A DNA stretch of 64,000 bases from Woeseiaceae bacterium (GTDB lineage: Bacteria > Pseudomonadota > Gammaproteobacteria > Steroidobacterales > Woeseiaceae). The notes beneath the pieces are model-generated. The model did not search any database. It had not been told where the DNA came from and saw nothing but the letters and a program-made list of their open reading frames with translations. The stretch is from positions 37,575 to 101,574 of the forward strand of contig JAPKEL010000004.1 of the NCBI GenBank assembly GCA_028822065.1, read 5' to 3'. Both the position numbers and the translations under genes were made by a program. Shown here piece after piece: positions 61,179 to 64,000 of this stretch. Position 1 is the first letter of the stretch. Each line of letters opens with the position of its first letter.

Positions 61179-62872
61179 AGTTTTCCCTCTTGGAGCATTT
61201 CTACTGCATTGGCAGAAGCTCTGGCAGTGAGCGCCATATATGTTAATGAAGGGTTTTGACATGCGCTGGATGCCATACATGAGCCATCCGTTACGAATAA
61301 GTTTGGCACATCATGTGCTTGATTGTATTTATTTAATACAGAGGTATTAGGATCACGCCCCATTCTTGCGGTTCCCATTTCATGAATAGCGAGCCCAGGT
61401 GGTGCAGAATTATTATAAGGTTGTACATTGATTATTCCAGATGACTCCAACATTTCTTTGGCATCTTCTGACATCACTTTAAGCATCTTTCGCTCATTCT
61501 CACGAAGAATACATTCGATATTTAAAATTGGAATACCCCATTTATCTTTTAACTTTTTATCCAGCCATACACGATTTCTTTGGTCGGGCAACATTTCTCC
61601 AAATCCGCCCAAGCTAAATGTCCATGAACCTGGTTTTCTGAGTTGTTCTTTTAAGCTTACTCCGATACCTGGGATTGACTTAGCGCGCTCCCAACTGGGC
61701 CGTTTTCCTCCTCCTTGAAAACCAAAGCCACGTATAAATCTTTCATCTCTGGTGTTTACGTTATGGTATCTAGGTATGTATATTCCATTCGGTCGGCGAC
61801 CTTTAAAATACTTATCTTTAAATCCTGGATATTCGCCACTAGCGCCACTCTCAAAAATGTGATCCATCAAGTTTAAACCCAAACAGCCACTTGAATTTGC
61901 TATCCCATTGGGAAAAGTATTCGATCGAGAGTTCAGCATTATTTGCGTCGTACCAAGTGTTGAAGCACATAAAAAAATCAGCCTTGCGTTCAGCTCCTCA
62001 TGTTCATTCGTTTTTGAATTAATTATTCTGACACCAGTCGCTCGTTTATTTGCAGCATCATAAACCACACTATGAACAATCGAATCTGTCAGAATTGTTA
62101 AATTTTTAGTTCGTTTAGCGGCCGGAAGCGTTGCTGACAAGGTGCTAAAATATGCACCGAAAGAGCATCCCCTCTCACACTCATCTCTACTCTGGCATTG
62201 CCCTCTACCTAATTCCAAATGTTCTTTTGTAGGTTTAGTTAAGTGCGCACAACGACCAATTATCATTGATCTGTTTGGAAATTGACGTTCAATTTGTTTT
62301 TTAACCTCAAGCTCCACGCAATTCATTTCCATAGGTGGCAAGAACTGCCCGTCTGGAAGTTGCTCCAACCCCTCTTTTGAGCCGCTGATACCTGCAAATG
62401 TTTCAACGTGGTCATACCATGGGGCAATGTCCTGATAACGTATTGGCCAATCAACACCATGCCCATCTAATTTATTTGCAGTGAAATCCATTTCACTCCA
62501 ACGATAACTTTGCCGATACCATAATAAAGATCTACCGCCTAACTGATAGCCTCGTATCCAAGAAAAGGGTTTATCTTTATCTGTAATATAAGGATGCTGG
62601 CGATCATTAACAAAAAAATGTTTGGTTGCATCATCAAGCGCATAACATTGTTTCTGTATGGCATATTCTTTACTTAAGGTATCCTCTGGAATCGCGCCAT
62701 GATAAGGCAGCTCCCAAGGAGCTTTGCCTTCACCAATATAATCTTCGCCATGAATAGTTTCAGGTCCTCGTTCAATTAGAAGTACCTTTAACCCTCTTTC
62801 GGTCAATTCTTTGATGGCCCAACCACCTGAGATGCCCGAACCAACCACAATTGCATCAAAGTCATTATTCAT
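61175..62872 (-). CDS. GMC-family FAD sugar dehydrogenase catalytic subunit with iron-sulfur motif, copy 2
   Basis: A 565-residue paralogue of the protein at 7740-9425, similar throughout its length. FAD motif VVGSGISGGWAIKEL is at residues 9-23. C226, C232 and C236 form CX5CX3C for an iron-sulfur cluster. HEMGTARMG and CQNPSLTYMALTAR provide the catalytic His/Asn. The ATG at 62872 is preferred to a TTG four codons upstream. There is no signal peptide. Its small subunit is encoded 22 bases upstream on the same strand, and the downstream TIM-barrel gene overlaps it by ATGA, giving a compact operon. Confidence 0.9.
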   Translation of the reverse strand: MNNDFDAIVVGSGISGGWAIKELTERGLKVLLIERGPETIHGEDYIGEGKAPWELPYHGAIPEDTLSKEYAIQKQCYALDDATKHFFVNDRQHPYITDKDKPFSWIRGYQLGGRSLLWYRQSYRWSEMDFTANKLDGHGVDWPIRYQDIAPWYDHVETFAGISGSKEGLEQLPDGQFLPPMEMNCVELEVKKQIERQFPNRSMIIGRCAHLTKPTKEHLELGRGQCQSRDECERGCSFGAYFSTLSATLPAAKRTKNLTILTDSIVHSVVYDAANKRATGVRIINSKTNEHEELNARLIFLCASTLGTTQIMLNSRSNTFPNGIANSSGCLGLNLMDHIFESGASGEYPGFKDKYFKGRRPNGIYIPRYHNVNTRDERFIRGFGFQGGGKRPSWERAKSIPGIGVSLKEQLRKPGSWTFSLGGFGEMLPDQRNRVWLDKKLKDKWGIPILNIECILRENERKMLKVMSEDAKEMLESSGIINVQPYNNSAPPGLAIHEMGTARMGRDPNTSVLNKYNQAHDVPNLFVTDGSCMASSACQNPSLTYMALTARASANAVEMLQEGKL

Positions 62873-62894
62873 AAGATTTTCCAATCACTATTTA

Positions 62895-63473
62895 TCAAGA
62901 GGACCATGCCTTGCCTTGCTCATCAAATGGCAAGCATCCTTGATATCTGCCTGGCATTCGATCGTAATTCAATTCTATTGACGCTCCCTCTTTAGATGAA
63001 TAGTAGCCTGTAATAACAAACCATTTTAATTCAACAAAAAAAGCTTGCCGCTGATCCTTGGCACTTTCTTTCCTGATATCTAATCTTTTTAGTATGCTAA
63101 TTTTTTGACCTTTGGTGCACTCGATGAAGTTAGCGTCGAAAGATAATTTTGCTTCTTTATTAATATAATTAAATCCAGCAAGATATTTTGATTGCGTTTC
63201 ACTTGAAGCCCACTGAGAGAGCATCATATCAATAAATCCATGTACTCCTGCATCGATTGCACCTGGAGTATCAGTTCTTGGGATTACTAAATCTGCAATT
63301 TGTGTCAATAAAATAAAATCCTTGCTCTCGAGAAACTGAGGTTTAATCTCATCCTTAATTGCGGCGAAAGAACTAGCCAAGATTTCAAGTTGAGATAGTG
63401 GGATACTGACTCCCAACAAAAGCCCAGCTCTCTTTATCGCCTCTCTCCTTGAGATTTTACGGTCAATTTTAAT
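62895..63473 (-). CDS. Gluconate 2-dehydrogenase subunit 3 family small subunit, copy 2, with unusual start
   Basis: The core IADLVIPRTDTPGAIDAGV matches copy 1 at 6412. Translation must begin before the first usual start codon (TTG 63419), because the frame upstream encodes a Tat signal: KIDRKISRREAIKRAGLLLG. No ATG, GTG or TTG opens that stretch. GGGAG at 63480-63484 sits 6 bases before an ATT at 63473, which I take as the likely start; another ATT is at 63467. Alternatively a one-base indel hides an ATG at 63487 (TGATG coupled to the previous stop). As drawn, it encodes 192 residues. Confidence 0.7.
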   Translation of the reverse strand: MKIDRKISRREAIKRAGLLLGVSIPLSQLEILASSFAAIKDEIKPQFLESKDFILLTQIADLVIPRTDTPGAIDAGVHGFIDMMLSQWASSETQSKYLAGFNYINKEAKLSFDANFIECTKGQKISILKRLDIRKESAKDQRQAFFVELKWFVITGYYSSKEGASIELNYDRMPGRYQGCLPFDEQGKAWSS

Positions 63474-63485
63474 TAAATACTCCCA

Positions 63486-64000
63486 TCAAACCAATCTAAA
63501 AAGATCAATTATGGCTTGGACGTTATCTTTATTTTTTGGCCAACATTCAAGCCCTATATAACCCTTGTATTGCATCCGTTTAAGCTCATCAAATACAAAC
63601 TTATAATTAATCTCACCAGTTCCAGGTTGATTCCTTCCCGGTACATCGGCGACTTGAATGTAACCCACTTGATCCATTCCTGACTGGAGGTTTTCAATCA
63701 GATTACCCTCACTTAACTGCATATGATAGAGATCCCAGTTAATTTTAATATTAGGTGATGCAATAGATCGACAAATTGCCAATGCATCAGAAGATCCATT
63801 CAAAAAATGACCTTCATGATCAACAGGATTAAACGGTTCTAAGATTAGTTTTTTGCCGGCATTCTCGAGTATTGGAATAACACTATTTAAAGCTTGAACC
63901 ATATTTTTAAGGCTTGTTTCCTGATCGATACCATTGATAGATTGATGGCCAACAACTGTAAACATTGGAGCGTTGAGCTGATGCGCGATATCAATGGCTT
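63486..64000 (-). CDS. Sugar isomerase/epimerase-like TIM-barrel protein, C-terminal part (runs off the right edge)
   Basis: The last 171 residues of a hydroxypyruvate-isomerase-like TIM barrel; the frame is open to the end of the window. KLILEPFNPVDHEGHFL, IKINWDLYHMQLSEGNL, YIQVADVPGRNQPGTGEINY and GYIGLECWPK carry the metal-ligand and catalytic residues (E, D/H, H, E) of the Hyi family. It is the first visible gene of the second GMC operon. The N-terminal part is outside the window, so a signal peptide cannot be judged. Confidence 0.85.
   Translation of the reverse strand, partial: AIDIAHQLNAPMFTVVGHQSINGIDQETSLKNMVQALNSVIPILENAGKKLILEPFNPVDHEGHFLNGSSDALAICRSIASPNIKINWDLYHMQLSEGNLIENLQSGMDQVGYIQVADVPGRNQPGTGEINYKFVFDELKRMQYKGYIGLECWPKNKDNVQAIIDLFRLV

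Overview
This window is a 64 kb piece of an AT-rich (clearly below 40 percent G+C by eye), gene-dense chromosome. I place it in an aerobic, probably marine, gammaproteobacterium. The reasons are the proteobacterial housekeeping genes (sucA, queC/queE with the CX14CX2C form of QueE, rarD, an RND efflux pair), tRNA genes with encoded CCA ends, many lipoprotein and Tat signals, and a catabolic style built on AlkB, GMC dehydrogenases, DUF1080 and TIM-barrel sugar proteins. The genus cannot be fixed from the sequence alone. I see no prophage, insertion sequence, CRISPR array or rRNA gene.

Layout from left to right. 1-5343: partial sucA, then alkane hydroxylase alkB overlapping a 56-residue rubredoxin, then a minus-strand pair of FAD amine oxidoreductase and MFS transporter. 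5494-9425: an unknown membrane protein, a Tat-exported gluconate-dehydrogenase-subunit-3-like protein, a DUF1080 protein and, convergent, a GMC dehydrogenase that closes a tight queC-queE-unknown-GMC run. 11283-13954: an unknown lipoprotein, a PLP decarboxylase and a small fused relic of a two-component system. 14131-18528: three secreted peptidases or amidases (M19, D-aminoacylase-like, M20). 18569-21214: a SoxC-like sulfite dehydrogenase, its cytochrome c, and DUF4442 and DUF4389 proteins. 21284-26703: PLP enzymes, a zinc metallopeptidase and a stand-alone EF-G. 26769-32208: an RND efflux operon and RarD.

32417-32849 is a plasmid-like two-gene module (ribbon-helix-helix protein plus ParC-like protein) with its own promoter and a direct-repeat operator candidate. 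32899-40423: PhyH dioxygenase, glycosyltransferase, P4-type phosphatase, S41 protease with two unknown exported proteins, a phosphatase-like protein and an amino-acid permease. 40420-47514: two dienelactone-hydrolase-like proteins, a lipocalin relic, a TPR protein, a phosphorylase/MtnA-like isomerase/class II aldolase set that looks like a DHAP shunt, and a sterol-desaturase-family protein. A tRNA-Arg(CCU) and a tRNA-Ser(UGA) flank the next block, which holds GNAT, histidine phosphatase, an 11-Asp-box exported protein, a RidA (2-aminomuconate-deaminase type) plus HpaB-family oxygenase pair, and a divergent BKACE enzyme. 56425-64000: DUF2061, SRAP, an exported metallo-beta-lactamase-fold protein, an exported RidA, a CrtI-like oxidoreductase, and a second GMC cluster (TIM barrel, GMC, small subunit, second TIM barrel).

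How the genes fit together. The most coherent theme is periplasmic oxidation of sugars or glycosides at both ends of the window. Two paralogous GMC catalytic subunits, each with a CX5CX3C iron-sulfur motif and each with a Tat-signal small subunit, lie beside a DUF1080 lyase/hydrolase and TIM-barrel isomerases. This resembles 3-keto-glycoside chemistry. The second theme is salvage of 5-deoxy-nucleoside by-products by a phosphorylase-isomerase-aldolase route. The third is a small, apparently regulated oxygenase/deaminase/beta-keto-acid-cleavage locus around a near-perfect palindrome. Several gene relics show ongoing deletion.
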